Assembly (NCBI GenBank): GCA_019424965.1
Contig: JAHYYL010000010.1
Span: 1 to 61,491 of the forward strand
Origin: Collinsella sp.
Lineage (GTDB): Bacteria; Actinomycetota; Coriobacteriia; Coriobacteriales; Coriobacteriaceae
DNA length: 61,491 nt
Direction of reading: 5' to 3'
The position numbers were made by a program, and so were the translations under genes. Each line of letters opens with the position of its first letter. Positions within the stretch are counted from its first letter, which is position 1. A model generated the notes under the pieces. That model was not told the DNA's origin and did not search any database. It was given only the letters and a program-made list of their open reading frames with translations. Of the stretch, positions 15,237 to 23,653 are shown piece after piece.

Positions 15237-16013
15237 CTATTCGCCCAAGGGGCGCAGCGACGCCTCCTCAAAATGGAAGGATCGCAAGCCGTCTTCCGTT
15301 TCGATACACGCGCGTCCAAAGGTATCGACGGTTTTAAAGATGCCTCGCGCCAGTTCGTCTCCAGCGGGGGAGCGGGCGATAACGTGCTCCCCGATCCAAT
15401 TGAGGTGAGCGATATATTCGCCTTGGACGGGCGCGAGCGGTCCGGTGTCTTCTTCCATGGCGTTGAGCAGATCTGCCCACGCGTCCACAGCGTTTACGAC
15501 GGCGTGATAGACCTCCTTGAGTAATACATTGACGGCGGGAACGTTCTCGTTAAGGTCCGAGAGGCCGATTGCCGCCAGCCCACCATCGGGAACCTCCGAG
15601 GGCACATAGTTCACATTGACGCCAATGCCGCAGACGGCGAAGGGTTTGCCTTCGTTATCGCGTGCCGCCTCGACTAAGATGCCGCCGAGTTTGCGCCCTC
15701 GAGCGACCAAGTCGTTGGGCCATTTGAGGCCAATCTCGTTTGCAAGACCCTGCTTTTCGAGTGCCTCGAGCACCGCTAGGCCGTTGACGGCGGCAAGACC
15801 AGAGTATTTTGCAGGATTAACGCATGGACGCAGGACAATCGAAAGCAATAGGTTGCCGGCGGTTGAATCCCACTTGTGGCCGCGCCGGCCGCGTCCTGCT
15901 GTCTGAGCCCGGGCGGCAAGTCCTGTGCCGTGCGGCGCTCCCTGTTTTCCTGCTTCGAGCAGGTCATCGTTGGTCGATCCGGTTACGTCGACTATCGTTA
16001 ATTTGGCATCCAT
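15237..16013 (-). CDS. birA: Biotin--[acetyl-CoA-carboxylase] ligase
   Basis: 258-residue class I biotin protein ligase that biotinylates the carrier AccB. The catalytic GRGRRGHKW loop and LKWPNDLV motif are present. There is no N-terminal helix-turn-helix, so it should not act as a biotin repressor. ATG at 16013 is preceded by AAGGAGGT; the frame extends 27 codons upstream without similarity. It is divergent from the fatty acid operon that encodes its substrate (accB at 21394), a sensible functional pairing. Confidence 0.93.
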   Translation of the reverse strand: MDAKLTIVDVTGSTNDDLLEAGKQGAPHGTGLAARAQTAGRGRRGHKWDSTAGNLLLSIVLRPCVNPAKYSGLAAVNGLAVLEALEKQGLANEIGLKWPNDLVARGRKLGGILVEAARDNEGKPFAVCGIGVNVNYVPSEVPDGGLAAIGLSDLNENVPAVNVLLKEVYHAVVNAVDAWADLLNAMEEDTGPLAPVQGEYIAHLNWIGEHVIARSPAGDELARGIFKTVDTFGRACIETEDGLRSFHFEEASLRPLGE

Positions 16014-16105
16014 AACGGCTGCTACCTCCTTAATGAATAAGTGAATAACGCAATGGTGTCGAGAGATAGACACAATGTGAAGCCTGTGTCGCATTTGGGC
16101 AATTT

Positions 16106-16173
16106 GATGTTAACACGTCAACAACGACTGAAATGCGCTATCCTCTCTTGGTCGATGTAAACACGTCAACAAC
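16106..16173 (+). promoter_or_regulatory. Paired 20-bp operators and -10 in the birA-fabH interval
   Basis: GATGTTAACACGTCAACAAC (16106-16125) recurs with one change at 16154-16173. Each contains the near-palindrome GTTAACACGTCAAC. They bracket TATCCT at 16139-16144, the same -10 hexamer as at rpsL. A regulator bound to both would cover the predicted fabH start. I do not recognise the consensus as FapR or FabT. Confidence 0.65.
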
Positions 16174-16189
16174 TCAAAGGAGGTTAGTG

Positions 16190-17149
16190 ATGGGTTTCAC
16201 GATTCTTGGAACGGGCTCGGCGCTTCCTAAGCGCAGTGTTTCCAATGATGAGCTGTCCGAGTTCCTCGATACCTCGGATGAGTGGATTTTTACCCGCACA
16301 GGTATCAAGAGCCGCCATGTATGCACCACCGAGTCACTTGACGACCTTGCCGTAGCGGCGAGCGAGCGGGCACTCCAGGTGTCCGGAATCGACGCGAGCC
16401 AGCTGGATTTGATCGTCTGCTCGACGACGACGGGTGACCACCTTGTTCCCGCCGAGGCGTGTGCCGTTGCTGAGCGACTGGTCGCGACGTGCCCTGCCTT
16501 CGATGTCTCGGCTGCCTGCGCCGGCTTCGTATTTGCGCTCGATGTCGCCGAGGGCTATATCGCCCGAGGACGAGCCAAGCATGTGCTTGTCGTTGCCGCC
16601 GAGCAGATGACGCGCGCGCTCGACTGGACCGACCGCGCCACCTGTGTGCTCTTTGGCGATGGGGCAGGCGCCGCGGTGATTGAGGCTGGGGGAGACAGCC
16701 CCCTTGCCGTTGAGCTTTCGACGGCGCCCGACGTCGAGACGTTGTGCGTTCCCGGTCTGGTCGGCACCTCGCCGTTTAAGGCCTCCGCAGATAGCGAGAG
16801 CGTGCTGTCCATGAATGGCCGCCGCGTGTTCAAGTTCGGCGTCAACGCGATTTGCGACACGGTCCATAAGCTTGCGAGCGATGCGGGCATTTCGGTCGAG
16901 GACATCGACCATTTTGTATTCCATCAGGCTAACGAACGAATCCTGAGTCAGGCGGTCAAGCGCCTCGGTGTGCCAGACAAGCGCGTGGTTCGAACGCTGC
17001 GCGAGACCGGCAACATTTCGAGCGCATGCATTCCGCTTGCCCTCGACCGGCTGGCAAACGCCGGTGCACTTCACACGGGCGACACCATCGCCCTCGTTGG
17101 ATTTGGCGCCGGTCTGGATATAGGTGGCTATCTACTTCGTTGGAAGTAG
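16190..17149 (+). CDS. fabH: Beta-ketoacyl-ACP synthase III
   Basis: 319-residue condensing enzyme that starts fatty acid synthesis by joining acyl-CoA with malonyl-ACP. The DTSDEWIFTRTGI signature is present, with the Cys-His-Asn triad visible at Cys110 (AACAGF), His245 (FHQANERI) and Asn275 (GNISSA). ATG at 16190 follows AAAGGAGG. It opens a ten-gene operon that runs without a terminator to accDA. Confidence 0.96.
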   Translation: MGFTILGTGSALPKRSVSNDELSEFLDTSDEWIFTRTGIKSRHVCTTESLDDLAVAASERALQVSGIDASQLDLIVCSTTTGDHLVPAEACAVAERLVATCPAFDVSAACAGFVFALDVAEGYIARGRAKHVLVVAAEQMTRALDWTDRATCVLFGDGAGAAVIEAGGDSPLAVELSTAPDVETLCVPGLVGTSPFKASADSESVLSMNGRRVFKFGVNAICDTVHKLASDAGISVEDIDHFVFHQANERILSQAVKRLGVPDKRVVRTLRETGNISSACIPLALDRLANAGALHTGDTIALVGFGAGLDIGGYLLRWK

Positions 17150-17201
17150 TCGCACATAGGAAATATAAACGCCCCTAGGGCACAAACAAAGGAGAACTAC
17201 C

Positions 17202-17438
17202 ATGGCAGATCAGAAGACCTTCGAGCGTGTTTGCGATGTTATCCGCGAGACCGCCGGTCTTGACGACGTCGAGATGAAGCCCGAGTCCACGCTCGAGGAG
17301 ATTGGTCTCGACAGTCTGGGCACCGTCGAGATCCTCGTCGCCGTTGAGGACGAGTTTGGCATCCAGCTCGATACCGAGGAGAACCCCAAGACGGTCGGCG
17401 AGTTCGCCGATACGGTCGAGGCGGCATTGGAGAAGTAG
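17202..17438 (+). CDS. acpP: Acyl carrier protein
   Basis: 78-residue acidic carrier protein. Ser38 in GLDSLGTVE is the phosphopantetheine site. ATG at 17202 follows AAAGGAG. The next gene, fabK, begins three bases after its stop. It carries the growing chain for all the neighbouring Fab enzymes. Confidence 0.96.
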   Translation: MADQKTFERVCDVIRETAGLDDVEMKPESTLEEIGLDSLGTVEILVAVEDEFGIQLDTEENPKTVGEFADTVEAALEK

Positions 17439-17440
17439 AG

Positions 17441-18385
17441 ATGCTCAAGACTCCTCTCTGCGATCTGCTCGGCATCGAAAAGCCCGTGTTCCAGGGCGGT
17501 ATGGCCTGGATTGCCGACGCCTCGCTGGCGTCCGCAGTGTCCGAGGCGGGCGGCTTAGGGATTATCGCGGCCATGAACGCCGACGCTAACTGGCTGCGCG
17601 ACGAGATTCACGAGCTGCGCGCCAGGACGGATAAGCCCTTTGGCGTCAACGTTATGCTCATGAGCCCGTTTGCCGACGAGGTCGCGCGGGTCGTGATTGA
17701 CGAGCGGGTGCCGGTCGTCGTGACGGGTGCCGGCAATCCCACCAAGTACATGAAGGCGTGGAACGAGGCGGGCATCAAGGTCATCCCGGTTGTTGCATCT
17801 GTGGCGCTGGCGCGTCTCGTGGCGCGTCGCGGAGCCACTGCCGTGGTTGCCGAGGGCACCGAATCAGGCGGCCATATTGGCGAGACCTCGACGATGGCAT
17901 TGGTGCCGCAGGTTGTCGATGCGGTCGATATCCCTGTGGTGGCGGCCGGCGGTATCGCCGATGGCCGCGGCGTGGCGGCCGCCTTTATGCTGGGCGCCGC
18001 CGGCGTGCAGGTGGGTACGCGCTTTCTGATCGCAGATGAGTGCACCGTATCGGAGCAGTACAAGGAGATGGTCCTGAAGGCCAACGACACCTCGACGCGT
18101 GCGACCGGTCGCTCGACGGGACATCCGGTTCGCGCCCTCAAGAGCCCCTTCACCAACGCGTATGCCAAGAACGAGGCGGCGGGCGCAAGCCCCGAGGAGC
18201 TCGGGGCCATGGGCACGGGCGCGCTTCGTAAAGCCGCAAAGGACGGAAATTACGAAGAGGGTTCGTATTTGTGCGGACAGATTGCCGGCATGGTCAACGA
18301 ACGCCAGAGCGCACGCGAAATCGTTGACGACCTGGTCGATGGCGCCGAGCACGTCCTGAAGGGTGCGTGCGCATGGGTGGCGTAG
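17441..18385 (+). CDS. fabK: Enoyl-ACP reductase II (FMN-dependent)
   Basis: 314-residue flavin TIM-barrel reductase of the FabK/nitronate monooxygenase superfamily. Seen motifs: FQGGMAWIA at the N-terminus, AEGTESGGHIGE (active-site His) and VVAAGGIADGRGVAAA (phosphate binding). The location inside the fab operon, and the absence of a FabI-like gene here, support enoyl reduction rather than nitronate oxidation. FabK enzymes are generally insensitive to triclosan. It overlaps fabD by 13 bases. Confidence 0.92.
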   Translation: MLKTPLCDLLGIEKPVFQGGMAWIADASLASAVSEAGGLGIIAAMNADANWLRDEIHELRARTDKPFGVNVMLMSPFADEVARVVIDERVPVVVTGAGNPTKYMKAWNEAGIKVIPVVASVALARLVARRGATAVVAEGTESGGHIGETSTMALVPQVVDAVDIPVVAAGGIADGRGVAAAFMLGAAGVQVGTRFLIADECTVSEQYKEMVLKANDTSTRATGRSTGHPVRALKSPFTNAYAKNEAAGASPEELGAMGTGALRKAAKDGNYEEGSYLCGQIAGMVNERQSAREIVDDLVDGAEHVLKGACAWVA

Positions 18386-19299
18386 CGTTTCTGTTTGCCG
18401 GCCAGGGCGCCCACCACCCCGCGATGGGCGTCGACCTGATCGAGGCATCGCCGGCGGCCGCCGAGGTGTTCGCCATTGCCGACGAGGTGCGCCCGGGGAC
18501 CAGTGAGCAGTGCCGAAGCGCCTCCAAGGAGGAACTCTCGCAGACCGAGAACACGCAGCCGTGCGTGTTCGTTCACGATCTGGCAGCGGCTGCCGCCCTG
18601 CGTGAGCGCGGCGTGGTACCTGCCGCCTGTGCGGGTTTTTCGCTTGGCGAGGTCGCCGCGCTCACCTTTGCGGGGGCGTTCGATACGCGAGCGGGCTTTG
18701 AGCTCGTGTGCGAGCGCGCGGCGCTGATGGCCGCGGCTGCCGAGCGCCATCCGGGCGGCATGCGCGCCGTCATCAAGCTCGATGCGGCGCAAGTCGAGAA
18801 CCTGGCAAAACAGGCCGGCGAGGACTGCTGGCCGGTCAACTACAACAGTCCGCAGCAGACGGTTGTTGCCGGAGCGCCCGAGGCGCTGCAGGAGCTCGAC
18901 GTCCTAGTAAAAGAGGCTGGCGGCCGCGCTATGAAAGTCGCGGTGTCGGGCGCATTTCATAGCCCCTATATGGCCGAGGTGACTGAGGGGCTGGCGACGT
19001 ATATCCAAGCCGGCCACGCGCCGTCACCGCTGCTGATTCCGGTCATGGCAAACATGACGGCGGCGCCCTATCCGGCGGACCCGCGAGCGGCATCGGATGT
19101 CTTGGCCAATCAGGTGAGTCATGTCGTTCGTTGGGTCGACACGCTGCATACTCTGCAGAATCAGGGCATCGACACGTTTATTGAGGTCGGCCCTGGCAAA
19201 ACGCTGTCGGGCCTGGTCAAGCGTACGCTGAGCGACGTTCGCGTGTATTCGTGCGAAACGGCCGAGCAGGTCGCAGCTATTGCCGACGAGCTCGCATAG
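18373..19299 (+). CDS. fabD: Malonyl-CoA--ACP transacylase
   Basis: 308-residue transacylase that loads malonyl groups on ACP. FLFAGQGAHHPAMG at the N-terminus, the nucleophile Ser90 in GFSLGE and His196 in AFHSPY are all present. I use ATG at 18373; GTG at 18367 is an alternative two codons upstream. The gene overlaps the end of fabK, implying coupled translation. Confidence 0.94.
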   Translation: MGGVAFLFAGQGAHHPAMGVDLIEASPAAAEVFAIADEVRPGTSEQCRSASKEELSQTENTQPCVFVHDLAAAAALRERGVVPAACAGFSLGEVAALTFAGAFDTRAGFELVCERAALMAAAAERHPGGMRAVIKLDAAQVENLAKQAGEDCWPVNYNSPQQTVVAGAPEALQELDVLVKEAGGRAMKVAVSGAFHSPYMAEVTEGLATYIQAGHAPSPLLIPVMANMTAAPYPADPRAASDVLANQVSHVVRWVDTLHTLQNQGIDTFIEVGPGKTLSGLVKRTLSDVRVYSCETAEQVAAIADELA

Positions 19300-19329
19300 T
19301 CCACAGGGCTGTAACCCGAAAGGAATGAC

Positions 19330-20103
19330 ATGGGCAACTTGAACAACGGCGCGCTCGAGCGCAACGACTCACGTCGCGTGGCACTGGTCACGGGCGGCTC
19401 GCGGGGTATCGGCCGCGCCTGCGCTGTCGGTCTGGCGGAGGACGGCTTTGACATCGCCGTCGTCTATGCCGGCAGCGTCGATGCGGCGCGCAAGACGTGC
19501 GAAGCCTGTGAGGCGGTTGGCGCCACGGCACGCGCATATCAATGCGACGTGGCCGATCCCGCTGCCGTCAACGCGTGCGTGGAAGCGGTCCTCAACGACT
19601 TTGGTTCCATTTGGGCGCTCGTCAACAACGCCGGCATCACCCGCGATGGCCTGCTCATGCGCATGGGCGATGACGCATTCGATCGCGTGCTCGATGTCAA
19701 TCTCAAGGGAACATTCAATATGACGCGCGCGCTCACCAAGACCTTTATGCGCCAGCGCGGCGGTTGCGTCGTCAACATGAGCTCAGTCGTGGGCCTGATG
19801 GGCAATGCCGGGCAAGCCAACTACGCTGCTTCCAAGGCGGGCGTGATAGGGCTTACCAAGGCGGTGGCGCGCGAGCTTGCGCCCCGCGGCGTACGAGTGA
19901 ACGCGGTCGCCCCCGGGTTTGTCGAGACAGATATGACGGCAAAGCTCTCGGAGAAGGTGCGTACGGCAACCGAGGAACAGATTCCCCTTAAGCGCATGGC
20001 ACGTCCCGAGGAAGTGGCCGGCGTGGTGCGCTTTTTAGCGAGCGATGCGGCTGCTTACATTACGGGCGAGGTCGTGCGCGTCGACGGCGGAATGGCGATG
20101 TAG
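19330..20103 (+). CDS. fabG: 3-oxoacyl-ACP reductase
   Basis: 257-residue short-chain dehydrogenase reducing 3-oxoacyl-ACP with NADPH. The Rossmann motif TGGSRGIGRA, NNAG, the catalytic Tyr165-x3-Lys (YAASKAG) and the C-terminal GGMAM are typical. ATG at 19330 after GAAAGGAA. The N-terminus has about 15 residues before the first strand, slightly longer than usual. Confidence 0.95.
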   Translation: MGNLNNGALERNDSRRVALVTGGSRGIGRACAVGLAEDGFDIAVVYAGSVDAARKTCEACEAVGATARAYQCDVADPAAVNACVEAVLNDFGSIWALVNNAGITRDGLLMRMGDDAFDRVLDVNLKGTFNMTRALTKTFMRQRGGCVVNMSSVVGLMGNAGQANYAASKAGVIGLTKAVARELAPRGVRVNAVAPGFVETDMTAKLSEKVRTATEEQIPLKRMARPEEVAGVVRFLASDAAAYITGEVVRVDGGMAM

Positions 20104-20142
20104 AAACCAGGGCCGAAGAACGGCTTGGATGAGGAGACCATG

Positions 20143-21390
20143 ATGGAACAGAGAGTTGCAATCACCGGCATCGGTGCCGTATCGCCGCTCGGCAACACCG
20201 CGCTTGCCACCTGGGCGGCCATGTGCGCCGGCACGTGCGGCATCGGCCCGATCACGCACTTCGATACCGATGCGTTTACCGTCAAGGTGGCGGCCGAAGT
20301 CAAGGGCTTTGACGGCAACGAGTACTTTGGCAAGCGTGACGCCAAGCATCTCGACCCCTGCGTTCAGTTTGCGATGGCGGCTTCGGACGAGGCAATGCAC
20401 GATGCGGGCTTTGATGTCGAAGGCGCCATCGATCGTGAGCGCCTGGGCGTCTACGTGGGCTCGGGCGTGGGCGGCATGACGACGCTCGTCGACAACGTCC
20501 ACACGATCGCCGATCGTGGACCTCGCCGCGCATCGCCCTACATGATTGCGATGATGATCCCCAACATGGCATCGGGCAATATCGCAATCCGTCACAAGGC
20601 AAAGGGACCGACCCTGCCAGTCGTGACTGCGTGCGCGACCTCGGCCCATGCGGTGGGCGAGGCGTTCCGTGCTATCAAGCACGGCTATGCCGACGCGATC
20701 CTCGCGGGCGGTGCCGAGGCCGCCATTATCCCCGATGCCGTTGCAGGCTTTACGTCCTGCCGCGCATTGACCACCAACCCCGATCCCGCGACGGCCTGCC
20801 GCCCGTTCGACGCAGACCGCGATGGCTTTGTGATGGGTGAGGGCGCCTGCGTGCTGGTACTCGAGAGCATGGAGCATGCGCAGGCGCGCGGTGCGCACAT
20901 TTATGCCGAGGTCGTGGGCTACGGCAACACCGATGATGCCTATCACATTACGAGCCCCGACCCCGATGCCGCCGGCATTGCCCGTGCGATATCGCTGGCG
21001 GTAGCCGAGGGCGACGTCAAGCCTTCCGAGCTTCTCTACATCAACGCCCACGGCACCTCGACCAAGCTCAACGATTCGTCCGAGACGACAGGCATTAAGC
21101 GGGCGCTCGGCGAGGACGCGGCACGCGCCGCGCACGTCTCGTCGACCAAGTCGATGACCGGGCACATGATCGGTGCCACGGGGGCCATCGAGGTCATGGC
21201 CTGCGCCATGGCACTCGAGCAGGGCGTGGTGCCGCCGACCATTAACTACCACACGCCCGATTCCGCCTGCGATCTTGATTACACGCCCAATCGCGCGGTT
21301 CGCGCCGACCTTACCTGGGCGCTTTCGACCAACCTGGGCTTTGGCGGGCACAACGCCGCCATCGCGCTGCGTAGATATACGAGGAGCTAG
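20143..21390 (+). CDS. fabF: Beta-ketoacyl-ACP synthase II
   Basis: 415-residue elongating condensing enzyme. Cys164 (TACATSAH), a His in NAHGTSTKLND and another in KSMTGHMIGATG complete the triad. ATG at 20143 lies six bases after GAGGAG and gives the standard MEQRVAITGIG start; upstream ATG 20140 and TTG 20125 are less well spaced. accB starts three bases after the stop. Confidence 0.95.
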   Translation: MEQRVAITGIGAVSPLGNTALATWAAMCAGTCGIGPITHFDTDAFTVKVAAEVKGFDGNEYFGKRDAKHLDPCVQFAMAASDEAMHDAGFDVEGAIDRERLGVYVGSGVGGMTTLVDNVHTIADRGPRRASPYMIAMMIPNMASGNIAIRHKAKGPTLPVVTACATSAHAVGEAFRAIKHGYADAILAGGAEAAIIPDAVAGFTSCRALTTNPDPATACRPFDADRDGFVMGEGACVLVLESMEHAQARGAHIYAEVVGYGNTDDAYHITSPDPDAAGIARAISLAVAEGDVKPSELLYINAHGTSTKLNDSSETTGIKRALGEDAARAAHVSSTKSMTGHMIGATGAIEVMACAMALEQGVVPPTINYHTPDSACDLDYTPNRAVRADLTWALSTNLGFGGHNAAIALRRYTRS

Positions 21391-21393
21391 AGC

Positions 21394-21867
21394 ATGGATT
21401 CCAAAAGACTTGCCGAGATAGCCGATGTGATGGAGGACTGCGGCCTCACGCGCGTACGCGTTGAGGAGCCCGATGGCACCGCGGTCGAACTCGAGCGCGC
21501 GAGTGTGGCGCAGCCGGTTGCCGTGCCCATGCCTATGCCGAGCGCCATGGCCGCTCAAGTTGCAGCTCCCACAGTCGCGCCTGCCGCACCGGAACCCGCC
21601 ACGCAGACACCTGCCGCCGCGCCGGAGCCCAAGGGCACCGAGGTGACTGCTCCCATGGTGGGCGTCTTCTATGCTGCCCCTGCGCCGGGCGACGAGCCAT
21701 TTGTGCGCGTGGGCTCCAAGGTCAAGGCCGGCGAGACCCTCTGCATCATCGAGGCCATGAAGGTTCTCAACGAGGTGACGGCCGAGGCAGACGGTGAGGT
21801 GCTCGAGATCTGCGTGGCCGACGGCGACCTCGTGGAGTTTGGCAGCTGCCTCATGAGGATCGGATAG
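21394..21867 (+). CDS. accB: Biotin carboxyl carrier protein of acetyl-CoA carboxylase
   Basis: 157-residue carrier. The biotinyl Lys123 lies in EAMKVLNE near the C-terminus, preceded by a Pro/Ala-rich linker (about residues 30-75) and VGVFYAAPAPG. It is the substrate of the divergently encoded BirA and works with AccC and AccDA from the same operon. The Thr/Pro-rich linker is normal for the family. Confidence 0.95.
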   Translation: MDSKRLAEIADVMEDCGLTRVRVEEPDGTAVELERASVAQPVAVPMPMPSAMAAQVAAPTVAPAAPEPATQTPAAAPEPKGTEVTAPMVGVFYAAPAPGDEPFVRVGSKVKAGETLCIIEAMKVLNEVTAEADGEVLEICVADGDLVEFGSCLMRIG

Positions 21868-21876
21868 GTGATATCC

Positions 21877-22299
21877 ATGAACAAAGAAGAGCTCAAGAAG
21901 CTATTACCGCATCGCGAGCCGATGCTTTTGCTCGACGAAGCCGAGCTGGTGGGCGACGAGGCCCACGGCAAGATCGCGATTACAGGCGACGAGTACTTTT
22001 TGCAGGGACATTTTCCGGGAAACCCGGTCGTTCCCGGCGTGATTCAGTGCGAGATGCTCGCCCAGAACTGCTGCGTGCTGCTGATGGGCGATGAGGAGGC
22101 GCGCGGCGCGACGCCGTTCTACACGAGTCTGGACAAGGTGCGCTTTAAGCGTCCGGTGCGCCCGGGCGACACGGTGGATCTAGTGTGCTCCATCACGCGT
22201 GCGCGCGGGCCGTTCCGCTTTGCGACGGGTACTGCGAGCGTCAACGGTGAGGTTTGCTGCCGCGCCGATATGTCTTTTGCACTCATGCACGAAAGTTAA
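21877..22299 (+). CDS. fabZ: 3-hydroxyacyl-ACP dehydratase
   Basis: 140-residue hot-dog-fold dehydratase. LPHREPMLLLDEA and the catalytic helix with His45 in HFPGNPVVPGV are diagnostic. ATG at 21877 follows AGGTGA; GTG at 21868 is an in-frame alternative that abuts the accB stop. It removes water from 3-hydroxyacyl-ACP before FabK reduction. Confidence 0.94.
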   Translation: MNKEELKKLLPHREPMLLLDEAELVGDEAHGKIAITGDEYFLQGHFPGNPVVPGVIQCEMLAQNCCVLLMGDEEARGATPFYTSLDKVRFKRPVRPGDTVDLVCSITRARGPFRFATGTASVNGEVCCRADMSFALMHES

Positions 22300-22309
22300 G
22301 GAAGGCTCC

Positions 22310-23653
22310 ATGTTCGACAAAGTGCTCATCGCCAACCGCGGCGAAGTCGCGGTCCGTGTTATCCGCGCGTGCCGCGATATGGGCATCAAGACCGTCGCCG
22401 TTTATTCCACGGCCGATGCGGACGCGCTACACGTGCAGCTTGCCGACGAGGCGTATTGCATCGGCGGCCCGCGTCTTGCCGAGAGCTACCTCAACGACGA
22501 TGCCGTGCTCACCTGTGCCGTAAAGTCGGGGGCAAAGGCGATCCATCCCGGCTATGGCTTCTTTTCCGAGAAGGCGAGCTTCGTGCGCGACTGCGACAAG
22601 TTCGGTCTGGCGTTTGTCGGTCCTTCGGCCGAGGTCATCGACAGCATGGGCGACAAGGACGCCGCACGCCGAACGGCCGCTGCTGCGGGCGTGCCCATCG
22701 TGCCGGGCTGCGATTTGCTCAAAAGCCCCGAGGAAGCAACGGCCGAGGCCGAGCGCATCGGCTGCCCCGTGCTTATTAAGGCGCGCGCGGGCGGCGGCGG
22801 TCGCGGTATTCGCAAGGTCGAGCGCGTGGAAGATGCGGCAAAGGCGTTCATCGAGGCGCGTGCCGAGGGTGAGGCCGTTTTTGGCGACGGCGAGTGCTAC
22901 ATGGAGAAGTTCGTTGCGCCGGCGCATCACGTTGAGGTACAGATTATGGCCGATAAGCAGGGCCATGTGTTTTCGCTCGGCGAGCGCGAGTGCTCGGTGC
23001 AGCGCCGCAACCAAAAGCTGATCGAGGAGAGCCCCGCGCCGTGCCTCGACGGACGCGATGATATTCGCGCGCGCATGCACAAGGCCGCGCGCGACCTGGC
23101 TCGTGCCGTTGGCTATGAGGGCGCTGGCACCATCGAGTTTTTGTACTCAGATGACGGCAATTTCTACTTTATGGAAATGAACACGCGCTTGCAGGTGGAG
23201 CATCCGGTTACGGAGTTTGTGACCGATACCGACCTGGTTAAGTGGCAGCTGCGCGTGGCTGCCGGCCAGCCTCTGCCCTTTGAGCAGGAGGACGTACCGG
23301 TCCGCAACCACGCCATGGAGTGCCGCATCAATGCCGAAACGCCGGACTTTCTACCGTCATGTGGAACGGTCACCGCGTTGCGTGTGCCGGGTGGTCCGCG
23401 CGTGCGCTGGGATTCCGCCATGTTTACCGGAGCGAAAGTTCCGCCGTACTACGACTCCATGCTCGGCAAGCTCATCGTGTGCGCGCCCACGCGTGACGGT
23501 GCCATTCGCAAGATGCGCTCGGCCCTGGGCGAGCTCGTGATTGAGGGCGTGAGCGAAAATAGCGAGCTTCAGCTCGACGTGCTGGCAAACGACGAGTTTT
23601 TGTCGGGCATGTATCACACCGATCTGATGGGGCATCTCTATGCTGATGAATAG
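22310..23653 (+). CDS. accC: Biotin carboxylase subunit of acetyl-CoA carboxylase
   Basis: 447-residue ATP-grasp enzyme that carboxylates the biotin on AccB. KVLIANRGEVAVRVIRAC at the N-terminus, the Gly-rich ARAGGGGRGIR loop and MNTRLQVEHPVTE are present. ATG at 22310 follows AAGGAAGG; the frame continues upstream across the end of fabZ without similarity. Its last codons overlap accDA by 14 bases. Confidence 0.95.
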   Translation: MFDKVLIANRGEVAVRVIRACRDMGIKTVAVYSTADADALHVQLADEAYCIGGPRLAESYLNDDAVLTCAVKSGAKAIHPGYGFFSEKASFVRDCDKFGLAFVGPSAEVIDSMGDKDAARRTAAAAGVPIVPGCDLLKSPEEATAEAERIGCPVLIKARAGGGGRGIRKVERVEDAAKAFIEARAEGEAVFGDGECYMEKFVAPAHHVEVQIMADKQGHVFSLGERECSVQRRNQKLIEESPAPCLDGRDDIRARMHKAARDLARAVGYEGAGTIEFLYSDDGNFYFMEMNTRLQVEHPVTEFVTDTDLVKWQLRVAAGQPLPFEQEDVPVRNHAMECRINAETPDFLPSCGTVTALRVPGGPRVRWDSAMFTGAKVPPYYDSMLGKLIVCAPTRDGAIRKMRSALGELVIEGVSENSELQLDVLANDEFLSGMYHTDLMGHLYADE

